In this document: in pieces, positions 17,111-25,214 of the stretch
Layout of the letters: every line of letters begins with the position of its first letter
Numbering within the stretch: position 1 is the first letter of the stretch
NCBI RefSeq assembly: GCF_014656295.1
Contig: NZ_BNCD01000029.1
Location: forward strand, 1-64,000
Length of the DNA: 64,000 bases
Direction of reading: 5' to 3'
From: Streptomyces sulfonofaciens
GTDB lineage: Bacteria > Actinomycetota > Actinomycetes > Streptomycetales > Streptomycetaceae
Notes under the pieces: model-generated
Told to the model about the DNA's origin: nothing
The model's input: the letters and a program-made list of their open reading frames with translations, nothing else
Database searches by the model: none
Made by a program: the position numbers and the translations under genes

Positions 17111-17383
17111 TGGCACTACACGCAACCCCCGATGGCGCCACATCGGAGTGAGCCTGGCAGATGCAGCTCTGAACTGCGGAAACACACACAAGTCGTCCAG
17201 GGCCGTGGTGGCACCATGCGTACTCACGCACCGCGAGGGAGTTGACCTGGCGCCATCCGACACCATGTGGCACCAGGTGGCGCCACCCGGCACTGTGCTG
17301 CGCCAGGTGGTGCCAGTTGCGCCAGGCAGTGCGATGCGCCGCGCGGGGGCCGCGGTGGCACGCAGCGGCCCGCGGTGGCGCCA
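17100..17383. repeat. Array of TGGYRCCA palindromes upstream of the RHH gene
   Basis: Eight TGGYRCCA octamers (TGGCACCA, TGGCGCCA or TGGTGCCA) start at 17100, 17133, 17209, 17248, 17268, 17278, 17308 and 17376. Near matches occur at 17111 and 17317. Between 17248 and 17308 the spacings are 20, 10 and 30 bp, placing sites on one face of the helix. The stretch codes for nothing convincing and separates the RHH gene from the end of the hydrolase gene. Short phased repeats are the usual operators of ribbon-helix-helix proteins. Confidence 0.7.
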
Positions 17384-17504
17384 GGCGGTGGGCGCTGGGA
17401 AGCGGCCCGCCCCGGCCTCGCGGCCCGCCGCCGTGCCGGATCCGCCCGGGGCGGGCACGGCCGGGCCCGCCCCGGTCATGGCGCCCGGTCCGGCGTACGG
17501 GGGT

Positions 17505-18293
17505 TCAGCCGGCCAGGAGGTGAGCGAGCCGGGCCGGGTGGGCCAGGTGCGGGAAGTGGCCGCTGTCGGGAAGGGTGGTGAGGGTGACGTCGGGCAGGAG
17601 CGCCTCCAGCCACTGCCGGTACGCGGGTGGCGGCTCTCCTTCCGTCACATGGTGATAGGAGATGCCGGCCGCGCGGATGGCGTTCAACTCGCGGGTCCGC
17701 TGTTCGCCGAGCTGCTCCGCGGGAAGGTCGAGGAGTTCGCTCCAGTAACCGAGGAGCAGGTCCTGCCGGGGAGTCGTGGCCGTCCTGACCAGTTCGCGCG
17801 CGGCGGGCGGCAGCACGTCGATCCGCATGCCGTCGACCATGCGCTCCCACACCCGCTCCCACCCAGGGCCCCGCAGGTCCTCTTCCGCCTGCCGCAGCAC
17901 CTGCGCGAAGGGGCCGACCAGCAGCGGCTGGTCCACGTTGACGACACCGGCGGCCGGATAGGTGCCCGCGTAGGCCGTGGCGACGACGCCGCCGAGCGAG
18001 TGCCCGACCAGGACCGGCGCGGCGAGTCCCGCCTCGGTCACCGCTTCGTGGACGACCGCGGCGACGTCGGCGACGCGGTAGGACTCCTGTCGCGGCGAGT
18101 TGCCGTGACCGGGCAGGTCGAAGGCGATGGCCGCCCGGTCCGGGGCGAGCGTCTCCAGCTCCTCCAGCACCGGCTCCCACTGCCGGCGGTCGTAGCACAG
18201 GCCGTGCAGCAGGACCAGCGGAGGCCGATCGCCGGGTGCGCCGTAGCTGTCGGCTGCGAGACCGCCGAAGGTGCGCCGTCCCGAGATGCGCAT
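17505..18293 (-). CDS. Alpha/beta hydrolase
   Basis: A 262-residue alpha/beta hydrolase without signal peptide. It has the oxyanion loop LLHGLCYDRRQW, the nucleophile elbow VGHSLGG, and a late His in LPDSGHFPHLAHP. The catalytic acid is not obvious by eye. The cap region is about average for the family. ATG 18293 follows GAGAGGGA. Substrate is unknown. The gene stands alone between the TGGYRCCA array and a noncoding interval with a terminator. Confidence 0.88.
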   Translation of the reverse strand: MRISGRRTFGGLAADSYGAPGDRPPLVLLHGLCYDRRQWEPVLEELETLAPDRAAIAFDLPGHGNSPRQESYRVADVAAVVHEAVTEAGLAAPVLVGHSLGGVVATAYAGTYPAAGVVNVDQPLLVGPFAQVLRQAEEDLRGPGWERVWERMVDGMRIDVLPPAARELVRTATTPRQDLLLGYWSELLDLPAEQLGEQRTRELNAIRAAGISYHHVTEGEPPPAYRQWLEALLPDVTLTTLPDSGHFPHLAHPARLAHLLAG

Positions 18294-18677
18294 GTTCCCT
18301 CTCCCCGAGGTGGTGGTTGCTTCGTCCCAAGGCGGCGTGGCTCCGCTGGGTACGTAAGGTGCGCGGCGTGGTCCTCGTCCGCGGCGGAGCGGGCCCCGTT
18401 CGCCTCCGGCGGTCCGGGCCCGCACCCGGCCCCCCAGGCCGCCGGGCCCGCCGCGGCTCGGCCGCCGGGACGGTCCGTCACACCATATAGTCACCGCCGC
18501 CGGGCGCGGTGCCGCCGCCTCCCCCCTTTCCGCCAGTGGCGGGCCGGCTCCGACCCGACCCGGCCGGCAGGGGCCCGACCGGGCCGCTGCCCGGGCGAAC
18601 ACGCCAGGCAGGCCCGCGTGGCCCGGCACCGCGGGCAGGGCTTCGCCCGCGGTGCCGGGCCACGCGGCCGCTGGGAC
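18294..18677. other. Noncoding interval upstream of the hydrolase gene
   Basis: 384 bp between two minus-strand genes. It contains the strong hairpin at 18614-18667 and must hold the promoter of the hydrolase gene. No other element or credible frame was seen. Confidence 0.4.
18614..18667. terminator. Strong hairpin, 23-bp perfect stem, after the DUF1206 gene
   Basis: 18614-18636 is exactly complementary to 18645-18667, with the 8-nt loop AGGGCTTC. It lies 11 nt past the DUF1206 stop codon on the minus strand and probably terminates that transcript. Confidence 0.75.
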
Positions 18678-19514
18678 TCAGGTGCGCCGGTACCGCGCGC
18701 TCGCGAAGGAGAAGGCGCCGAAGGCCATGAGTCCCACGGCCACCGCCACCAGCAGCCACGGCCCTGCCGGGGTCTGGGTGAAGGCGCGCAGCGTGTCGTC
18801 CATGCCCTTGGCCTTGCCGGGCTCGTAGCGCACCGCCGCGACCACGGCGAAGGCCCCGGCCGCGGCGAAGAGCACGCCCCGCGCCATGCCGCCCAGGACC
18901 CCGAGCGCATCCACCGCGTGCCGCGTCCTGCTGCTCATCGAGGCCGTCCTGAGATGCTCGTCGAACTTGCGCAGCACCGCCCGTCCGAAGACCCAGCAGC
19001 CCGCGGCCACCACGCCGATCCCGGCGGCGCCCACCAGCCAGCGCCCACCGGGCAGGTCGAGCGCCCGCGCGGTCACGTCCTTGGAGGTCCTGTCCGAGGA
19101 GCCCCCGTTGCCGGAACCGGCCGCGAAGGACAGCACCGAGTACGCGACGAAACCGTAGAAGACGGCCCGGCCACCGGAGATCAGCCGCTTGCGCGGCTTG
19201 CGACCATCGGTTCCCGCGGCCCCGAAGGCCGCCTCGGACAGCCGCCACAGCACCATGCCGGCCACGGCGGCGCCGAGGGCCCACAGCAGCAACGAGCCGA
19301 ACGGCTTCCCGGCGATCTCGGCGAGCGCGCCCGAGCGGTCGGCCTGCTTGCCACCGCCGGGGTGGAACGCGACACGGACCGCCAGCACCCCGATCAGAAG
19401 GTAGAGCACCCCGCGCCCCACAAAACCGGCGCGCGCTCCTGTGTCCACTGCAGAACTGTTGGCCGCGCGCCGTGCCGTGCGCCGACCGCGCCACGTCATC
19501 GATGGGACTGTCAT
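18678..19514 (-). CDS. DUF1206 domain-containing membrane protein
   Basis: A 278-residue protein with six hydrophobic helices arranged as three related two-helix repeats, each opening with an aromatic/Gly segment (ARAGFVGRGVLYLLIG, GRAVFYGFVAYSVLS, GMARGVLFAAAGAF). This is the DUF1206 pattern found across actinobacteria. Function is unknown. The start at 19514 has only a weak ribosome site; an internal Met six residues in is an alternative. No operon partner. Confidence 0.9.
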   Translation of the reverse strand: MTVPSMTWRGRRTARRAANSSAVDTGARAGFVGRGVLYLLIGVLAVRVAFHPGGGKQADRSGALAEIAGKPFGSLLLWALGAAVAGMVLWRLSEAAFGAAGTDGRKPRKRLISGGRAVFYGFVAYSVLSFAAGSGNGGSSDRTSKDVTARALDLPGGRWLVGAAGIGVVAAGCWVFGRAVLRKFDEHLRTASMSSRTRHAVDALGVLGGMARGVLFAAAGAFAVVAAVRYEPGKAKGMDDTLRAFTQTPAGPWLLVAVAVGLMAFGAFSFASARYRRT

Positions 19515-19637
19515 ATCGCCCGCTTGCCCCCGAAGCGGTCGCGAAAACGCCGCTTCCGGGGCACCGCGCGCGCCCGTCCGACCGCTCGTGACCTCGCGGT
19601 GCGCGGGTCCGGGCAGGAGGCCGGGGCGCCGGGTCCG

Positions 19638-21419
19638 TCACGCGGTCCCGGCGCTGAGAACCCGCCCCGCGGTGTTGCGGGCGTGGGCCCACGCGGGCAG
19701 GGCGGTCAACGCCCCGGTTGCCAGCAGGATGGTGAGCGCGGCGGTGAGCAGCCATGACCCCGGGGGCGTGACCGTCGTACCGAAGATCCAGTACAGACCG
19801 AGCCCGGCCGGCACACCCGCCGCCACTCCGGGTACGGCCGGCAGGAGTTGTGCGAAGCACAGCGCCCTGACGACCTGGCCGGGGGTGGCGCCGAGGGTGC
19901 GGGCGACGGTCAGGGCGCGCCGGGCCTGCACGGCGGTGCTCCGGCCGAGGAGCACGGTGTTGAGCGTGGACAGGGCCACCATCGCGAGCGTGACGGCGAG
20001 CAGCACGTGGCCGGCCTGGTCGGTCCGCACTTCGAGGGGGCCGAACCGCTTGAACGCGGGGGTCGCGTCGAGCTCGGTGTGCCAGGCGAGCAGCGCGGTG
20101 ACCAGGATGGTGGTGGCGCCCGTGCCGGCACAGGCCAGGGCGGCGCGGCCGGGCCGGCGGGCGAGCAGCCGGACGCCGAGCAGCAGCGAGGTGGGCAGGT
20201 GCGCCGTCACTGCGTTCAGGTGCGGGTGGTGCGTGAGCAGGTGGGCGGGGTCGGCCAGGGCGTCGACGGTGCCGGACCGGGCGGCGCGCACGGCGGGGCC
20301 GAGCGCACCGGTCGCGGCGACCATGAGGGTGAGCAGGACCGCGGCGGCGACGGTGCCGGAGTCGGGAGGGCTGACGGTGTCGAGCAGCCCGGCGCTGGGA
20401 TCGACCAGGCGGGGTGCGGCCAGGGCCCCGGCGGCCAGCCCGAGCGCGGTGGCCAGGAAAGTCAGCAGCAGGTACTGGGCCAGCAGTACGGCGGTGACGG
20501 TGCCGGGGCCGGCGCCGACGGCCTTGAGCAGTGCGGCACGCCGGTTGTCGCGCGTGGCGCGTGCGGTGGCGAGCGCGGCGAGGGTGACCATCGCGGCGAC
20601 GGTGAGCAGCCAGCCGCCGACGACCAGCGTGGGCCGGGTGATCTGGATCATGGCCGTGTCCGTACGGAGGACGTCCTGCCAGTAGTGGTAGCCGAGCCAG
20701 CCGGTGGGCCTGACGGCCTGGAAGGCCGCGGACCTGCCGAAGCCGCGGGCCGCGGCGGGGTCGGACAGCTTCAGGTAGATCAGGTGGACGCCGGGGGTGC
20801 CGCCCGCCGCCGCGTGGGCGTCGGCGGTGGTGAGCCAGACCATGCCGCCCCAGTCCGCCGGCCGGGCTCCCTGCGCCGGATCGCCCCACGGGTAGACCGC
20901 GATGGCCGCGCTGATCGCGGTCCCGACGACCGGGAGGCTGCGCCCCCTGACGGTGATGCGGTCACCGACGCGCACCCCGAGAGCCCGCGCGAAGCCGCGC
21001 TCGACCACCGCGCCCCCGGGACGCACCCAGGTACCGGAGGTCACCAGCGGCCGGTCCACGGCGGACCGTGCGGTGCCGCGCCCCTCGACCGCGCAGCGCG
21101 CGGCACGGCCGTGCGCCCGGATGGTGGTGTCGAACGCGAAGAACGGGCCGCCGAGCGCGGTCACACCGGGCAGGTGGGCGAGGCGCGAGGCGAAGCCGGA
21201 GGGGTCCGGGTCCGTCGTCGAGGACATCACGTCGGGGCCGGCGGTGGCCGCGCGGGTCTTCGCGTACCCGGTGGACACGGCGTCGGTGGTCGCGGTGCCG
21301 AGGGTCAGGCTGGCGGTGGCGAGAGTGACGGCGAGCAGGAACGTGACGGCCTCGCCGGGACGGCGGCGTATGTCACGCAGGATCAGACGCCAGGTCAGCA
21401 GCAGGTGCCCCACGGTCAT
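19638..21419 (-). CDS. FtsX-like ABC transporter permease
   Basis: 593 residues. The first helix near residues 20-45 is followed by a large extracellular domain, a cluster of helices at about 255-375 (GGWLLTVAAMVTLAAL and RRAALLKAVGAGPGTVTA, the FtsX coupling segment), and a second duplicated helix cluster to the C-terminus (RALTVARTLGATPGQV). It pairs with the ATPase at 21416-22246, which overlaps it by 4 bp. MacB/FtsX-type transporters extrude peptides or lipoproteins or drive envelope processes. It is the last gene of the padR-ATPase-permease operon. Confidence 0.9.
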   Translation of the reverse strand: MTVGHLLLTWRLILRDIRRRPGEAVTFLLAVTLATASLTLGTATTDAVSTGYAKTRAATAGPDVMSSTTDPDPSGFASRLAHLPGVTALGGPFFAFDTTIRAHGRAARCAVEGRGTARSAVDRPLVTSGTWVRPGGAVVERGFARALGVRVGDRITVRGRSLPVVGTAISAAIAVYPWGDPAQGARPADWGGMVWLTTADAHAAAGGTPGVHLIYLKLSDPAAARGFGRSAAFQAVRPTGWLGYHYWQDVLRTDTAMIQITRPTLVVGGWLLTVAAMVTLAALATARATRDNRRAALLKAVGAGPGTVTAVLLAQYLLLTFLATALGLAAGALAAPRLVDPSAGLLDTVSPPDSGTVAAAVLLTLMVAATGALGPAVRAARSGTVDALADPAHLLTHHPHLNAVTAHLPTSLLLGVRLLARRPGRAALACAGTGATTILVTALLAWHTELDATPAFKRFGPLEVRTDQAGHVLLAVTLAMVALSTLNTVLLGRSTAVQARRALTVARTLGATPGQVVRALCFAQLLPAVPGVAAGVPAGLGLYWIFGTTVTPPGSWLLTAALTILLATGALTALPAWAHARNTAGRVLSAGTA

Positions 21420-22246
21420 CCCTCCCAGCCCAGCAGCGAGCCGAGACCGGTGCTGCCGCCACCGTCCAGGCGGGTGTCGCCGGCCAGCGTCCCGTCGCGC
21501 ATGGAGACGACACGGTCCGCCGTGGCGGCGACCCGCTCGTCGTGGGTGACCACGACCAGGGTCTGGCCCCCGGCGCGCAACTCGGCGAAGAGCCGGAGGA
21601 TGTCGAGGGTCGCGGCGCTGTCGAGGTTTCCGGTGGGCTCGTCCGCGAGGACGACCAGCGGCTCGTTGACCAGGGCGCGGGCGATGGCGACCCGCTGCCG
21701 CTGCCCGCCGGAGAGTTCGGAGGGCAGATGCCGGGCGCGTCCGGTGAGTCCGACCCGGTCAAGGAGTGCGGCGGCACGGACGCGGGCGGTGCGCGGTGCG
21801 GCGCCGGCGAGCAGTGCGGGCAGCTCGACGTTCTCCGCCGCGGTCAGCTCGTGCATCAGGTGGTGGTCCTGGAACACGAATCCGACGGCGCGGCGCCGCA
21901 GCCTGGCCAGCGCCCGTTCACCGAGGTGGTCGATGCGCAGCCCGCCGAGCCACGCCTCGCCGTCGGTGGGCCGGTCGAGACCGCCGAGCAGGTGCAGCAG
22001 CGTCGACTTGCCGCAGCCACTGGGCCCGGTCACGGCGAGCGTCTGCCCGGCGGGGACGTCGAGGTCGACTCCGTCGACGGCCCACACCATGCTCTCGTCC
22101 TCGCCGTACACCCGCGACAGGCCGACCGTGCGCAGCGCCGGCCCGGCCGCGGCACCGGGTTCGCGGCCGGCCGGTCCCGTGCCCGGGCCGCCGTCCGCGC
22201 CCCCCGGCCGCGACCGGCCCCTGACCCGCTGGCCGTCTCTCGTCAT
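21416..22246 (-). CDS. ABC transporter ATP-binding protein (MacB/LolD type)
   Basis: 276 residues. An Arg/Gly/Pro-rich leader of about 35 residues precedes the ATPase core: Walker A GPSGCGKST, Q-loop FVFQDHHLM, signature LSGGQRQRVAIA, Walker B VVLADEPTGNLD and the switch His in VVTHDERV. This is the MacB/LolD class that partners FtsX-like permeases. The gene overlaps both neighbours by 4 bp (ATGA), so padR, ATPase and permease are coupled. The long leader suggests that translation might start further in, but no better ribosome site was found. Confidence 0.92.
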   Translation of the reverse strand: MTRDGQRVRGRSRPGGADGGPGTGPAGREPGAAAGPALRTVGLSRVYGEDESMVWAVDGVDLDVPAGQTLAVTGPSGCGKSTLLHLLGGLDRPTDGEAWLGGLRIDHLGERALARLRRRAVGFVFQDHHLMHELTAAENVELPALLAGAAPRTARVRAAALLDRVGLTGRARHLPSELSGGQRQRVAIARALVNEPLVVLADEPTGNLDSAATLDILRLFAELRAGGQTLVVVTHDERVAATADRVVSMRDGTLAGDTRLDGGGSTGLGSLLGWEG

Positions 22247-22785
22247 GCCTTCTCCTCACCCTTCCCACGCGGGGCGCGGGCCGACCAGGTCCGCCCGCAC
22301 GCCTCCAGCCAGCGCAGGTCCGCCTGCAACCGGAGCGCGATGCCCTCCAGGAGCAGTCCGGCCTCCGAGTCCACGTCGTGGGCGAGGGCGGCGTGCTGTG
22401 CTTCGGCGAGGCTGCGCATCAGTTCCCGCCGCCGCGCGTCCACGAGCGCGAGCGGATCGGCCAGACCCGACTCGGCCGCGGCCACCAGCTTCAGGTGGAA
22501 CTCCGCCACATCCGTTCTGGGCCCGGCGTCCTCCGCCAGCCACGCGGCCACCCGCTCCTGTCCTGCCGCGGTCGGGGCGTACACCTTGCGCCGCGGGCCG
22601 CGCACCGGCACGTCCACACGCTCCTGGACGACGAGGCCCGCCTTCTCCAGGCGGGTGAGCGTCACGTAGACCTGCCCCGCGTTCAGCGCCTCCCCCAACG
22701 GCCCGAGGGCCGCCGCCAACCGCCCGCGCAGGTGGTACCCGTGCGACGGCTCCTTGACCAGCAGCGCCAGCACCACGTCCTGCAC
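22243..22785 (-). CDS. PadR family transcriptional regulator of the ABC operon
   Basis: The PadR winged-helix pattern is clear (VVLALLVKEPSHGYHLRGRL, AGQVYVTLTRLEKAGLV, RKVYAPTAAGQERV), followed by a helical dimerisation tail; 180 residues. GTG 22785 is chosen because a GGAGAGGGGGG tract lies just upstream. An in-frame ATG at 22830 would add 15 residues, but its codons overlap the inverted repeat at 22812-22830. PadR proteins often repress adjacent transporter genes and release DNA on binding the exported drug or peptide. The stop overlaps the ATPase start, so the operon is probably self-regulated. Confidence 0.88.
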   Translation of the reverse strand: MQDVVLALLVKEPSHGYHLRGRLAAALGPLGEALNAGQVYVTLTRLEKAGLVVQERVDVPVRGPRRKVYAPTAAGQERVAAWLAEDAGPRTDVAEFHLKLVAAAESGLADPLALVDARRRELMRSLAEAQHAALAHDVDSEAGLLLEGIALRLQADLRWLEACGRTWSARAPRGKGEEKA

Positions 22786-22811
22786 GGACCCCCCTCTCCA
22801 CGAACGAGCCA

Positions 22812-22830
22812 ATAGATAGCGGTTATCCAT
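22812..22830. promoter_or_regulatory. Inverted repeat ATAGATA-N5-TATCCAT, candidate PadR operator
   Basis: Seven-base arms match at 6 of 7 positions around a 5-bp centre, in a short AT-rich island directly upstream of the padR ribosome site. It is the only AT-rich segment between padR and the ArsR remnant and probably contains the operon promoter and operator. Confidence 0.5.
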
Positions 22831-22963
22831 AGAGGCGTCAACCCGGTCCGGGCGGGCCCGGGTCCGCCCGGACCCCGGCCCGGGCGCCCGCGGCAGGCCG
22901 GGCCCTGCTTCGACGGCGGCCCTATGTGGGAGTGGCCCCACCGACAGCGCCCCAGGAGCCATC

Positions 22964-23230
22964 GTGGCCCGCCCCCGCACAGCCGCCCGGACCGTGGAGC
23001 ACCCCGAACTGCGCGGGGTCCGCCTCCCGTAGCCGTTGCAGGGGGCACCTTCGGCACCCCGGTGTTCCCGTCCACGCTCACGCACCACTTCGACGTGCTG
23101 CGCGAGGCAGGCGTGGTCCGCCCGCACGACGTGGGGACGGCGAAGACGAACACGCTGGGCGCGCAGGAGGTGGAAGCCCGCTTCCCGGGCCTGCTGTCGG
23201 CGGTGAGGGCCGCCTCCGCCGTCGGGCAGG
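22964..23230 (+). pseudogene. Decayed ArsR-family regulator gene
   Basis: GTG 22964 has a good AGGAG site and opens a frame ending in HPELRGVRLP, a typical ArsR-family N-terminus, before a stop at 23030-23032. From about 23050 a different frame reads FPSTLTHHFDVLREAGVV followed by GTAKTNTLGAQEVEARFPGLL, which is the recognition helix and C-terminus of the same family. About 40 central residues are missing. The gene has therefore suffered an internal deletion and frame change. Intact relatives commonly sit beside zinc-type alcohol dehydrogenase genes like the next one, so its loss may have left that gene unregulated. Boundaries are approximate. Confidence 0.65.
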
Positions 23231-23392
23231 GGTCGGGACGCACCCTCGGGGCGCGGCACCGCCCGGTACTTCGACGCCGTTCGAAGTTTGACTGCCATCG
23301 GATGGCGGGGCACTGTGGGCGGCGCCGTCCAGCAGGGCCGGTTCCCTTTCCCCATTCCCCTTTCCCCTTTCCCCGCCGCGAGGAGTCGCACC

Positions 23393-24406
23393 ATGAGCCG
23401 CGCCGTCCGCTTCCATGAGACCGGTGGACCCGGGGTCCTGCGCCTGGAAGAGGTCCCCGAGCCGGTCCCGGGTGCGGGCGAGGTCCTGATCCACACCCGC
23501 GCGCTGGGGCTCAACCGGGCGGAGGCGATGTTCCGCCGCGGCGAGTACGGCATCGATCCCGTCCTGCCCTCCGGCCTCGGCTACGAAGCCGCGGGAGTGG
23601 TCGCGGCCGTCGGGGGCGGCGTCACCGGGCTGCGCGTCGGGCAGGCCGTCAGCGTGGTGCCGTCCTTCAGCATGACCGACCACCCCGTGCACGGCGAGGC
23701 GGTCCTCGCCCCCGCACACGCCGTGGTCGCCCACCCCGAACAGCTCTCCTTCGCGGAGGCGGCCTCGGTGTGGATGCAGTTCGTCACCGCCTACGGCGGC
23801 CTGGTCGACACCGCGGGGGTACACCCCGGGGACACCGTGCTGATCCCGGCCGCCTCAAGCAGCGTGGGCCTCGCGGCCATCCAGATCGCCCATCAGGCCG
23901 GCGCCCGCGCCGTCGCCCTGACCCGCACCGGCGCCAAGCGTCAACGGCTCCTGGACGCGGGCGCCGACGCGGTCATCGCCACCACCGAGGAGGACACCGT
24001 CGCCCGGGTGCGCGAGCTGACCGGTGGCGAGGGCGCCCGGGTGATCTTCGACCCGGTCGGCGGCACCGCTCTGGCCGACCTCGTCGAAGCGGCCGCCCAC
24101 GAGGCCGTCATCGTCCTCTACGGCGTCCTCGACCGCGCTTCCGCCCCGCTGGACGTCGGCACGGTGCTCTTCAAGCACCTCACCCTCCGCGGCTTCGAAC
24201 TGTTCGAGATCACCACCGACGACGAACGCCGGGCCGCCGCGGTCGACCACGTCCGCCGGGGCCTCGCCACGGGCGAACTGCGTCCCGTCATCGATCGGAC
24301 CTTCCCCCTGGACGACATCGCGGAGGCCCACCGCTACCTGGAGGCCGGCGGGCAGATCGGCAAGATCGTCGTCACGGTCGCGCCCCGGGACGCGACCGCG
24401 TCGTGA
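23393..24406 (+). CDS. Zinc-type alcohol dehydrogenase / quinone oxidoreductase family protein
   Basis: A 337-residue medium-chain dehydrogenase. The N-terminal GroES-like domain has GLNRAEAMFRRGEY and GYEAAGVV. The Rossmann domain has the AASSSVGLAAIQIA nucleotide-binding loop, AASSSVG replacing the AxxGxxG form. Zinc-binding Cys/His residues at the usual positions are lacking, so it is closer to zinc-independent NADPH:quinone reductases. The ATG at 23393 follows GAGGAG. A polypyrimidine tract (about 23341-23375) lies just before the ribosome site. It probably reduces a quinone or enone with NADPH, and its former ArsR-type regulator is decayed. Confidence 0.9.
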   Translation: MSRAVRFHETGGPGVLRLEEVPEPVPGAGEVLIHTRALGLNRAEAMFRRGEYGIDPVLPSGLGYEAAGVVAAVGGGVTGLRVGQAVSVVPSFSMTDHPVHGEAVLAPAHAVVAHPEQLSFAEAASVWMQFVTAYGGLVDTAGVHPGDTVLIPAASSSVGLAAIQIAHQAGARAVALTRTGAKRQRLLDAGADAVIATTEEDTVARVRELTGGEGARVIFDPVGGTALADLVEAAAHEAVIVLYGVLDRASAPLDVGTVLFKHLTLRGFELFEITTDDERRAAAVDHVRRGLATGELRPVIDRTFPLDDIAEAHRYLEAGGQIGKIVVTVAPRDATAS

Positions 24407-24518
24407 GGTCCGGCTCCGCCCCGCTCCCGGCGCAGGACGTCGCGGCGCCGCGCGGTCTCGGGGTACTGCCGGAGCGCCACGGCCCCGCGCCGGCGAGGAC
24501 CTGAGCCGTCGGGTCGCC

Positions 24519-24598
24519 GGGCCCCGTGCGCGCCGGGCCTCGTGCGCGTTGGGCCTCGTGCGCGTTGGGCCTCGTGCGCGTTGGGCCTCGTGCGCGCC
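24519..24598. repeat. 16-bp tandem repeat, five copies
   Basis: The unit GGGCCTCGTGCGCGTT starts at 24535, 24551, 24567 and 24583 (the last copy ends in CC), preceded by a diverged copy at 24519. The array ends exactly where the deleted MFS gene ends. It has no spacers and is a minisatellite, not a CRISPR array. Confidence 0.8.
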
Positions 24599-24966
24599 TA
24601 CGGCCTGCGGTTGGCACGGATGGCGGTGACGACCGCGGCGATGGTGCCGGCCGAGAGCACGGCGGCGAAGCCGATCATGGTGGTCCTCAGCGGGGTGTGC
24701 TGGATCAGCAGGCTGAAGGCCACCGACGGCAGGCCCATGCCCAGGTAGGCGAAGGCGAGGGTGACGCCGGTCGGGCCGAAGTGGTCGTGGGCCTGGTAGA
24801 GGGGCCGGAGCGGAGTGGGCACCGTGCCGAACGCCATCAGCGCGGTGAAGGCGGTGGTCACGACCCACAGCCCGGCGGAGGGCGAGAGCGCCGCCCTGAG
24901 TCCGGGGGCGCGGTGGACGGGCGGGGAGGTCCCCGGGGTGTGCGCGGTGGGCGGGTGGACGGTCAC
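24598..24966 (-). pseudogene. MFS transporter gene with large internal deletion
   Basis: A 122-residue open frame. Its first part (LWVVTTAFTALMAFGTVPTP and the YQAHDHFG that follows) is the first helix and loop of an MFS drug exporter. It is joined directly to YLGMGLPSVAFSLLIQHTPL and a last hydrophobic helix that resemble helices 11-12. Full-length relatives have about 400 residues, so roughly ten helices are missing although the frame is open. It cannot be a working MFS carrier. The junction and the adjacent 16-bp repeat suggest recombination damage. Confidence 0.6.
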
Positions 24967-25214
24967 CGCTGCGGCCTTTCTGTGCGGCCCGCCGGGACAC
25001 CACCGCGCTCGAAGCGTCCCTCGACACCCTGATCGACTGCCTGCGCGGCCACGTCGACCACTGACGACTCAGACGCCGCGGGCACGGGCCGCCGCGCCGC
25101 CGCAGGCAGGTGCGCCGGTCGCGGACTTCGGCGGCACCCGGCCCGGGGCGGGGCCCCTCCCGACGGCCGCCGCCGAAGCCGGGTGCCGGTGTCCGCCGGG
25201 AGGCCGCGCGGACG
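24967..25214. other. Interval with a possible regulator remnant
   Basis: On the plus strand a frame ending at 25064 reads ARRDTTALEASLDTLIDCLR and resembles the coiled C-terminus of a MerR- or TetR-type regulator divergent to the deleted MFS gene. No start or DNA-binding domain is present. The remainder shows only GC-rich sequence before the protease stop. Confidence 0.25.

Noticed and set aside
17108..17479. Minus-strand frame running through the TGGYRCCA array
   Set aside because: No ribosome site or homology, and its Trp/Arg/Ala content simply reflects translated repeats.
24519..24598. Possible CRISPR array
   Set aside because: The 16-bp units are directly adjacent with no spacers, and there are no cas genes. 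It is a tandem repeat.
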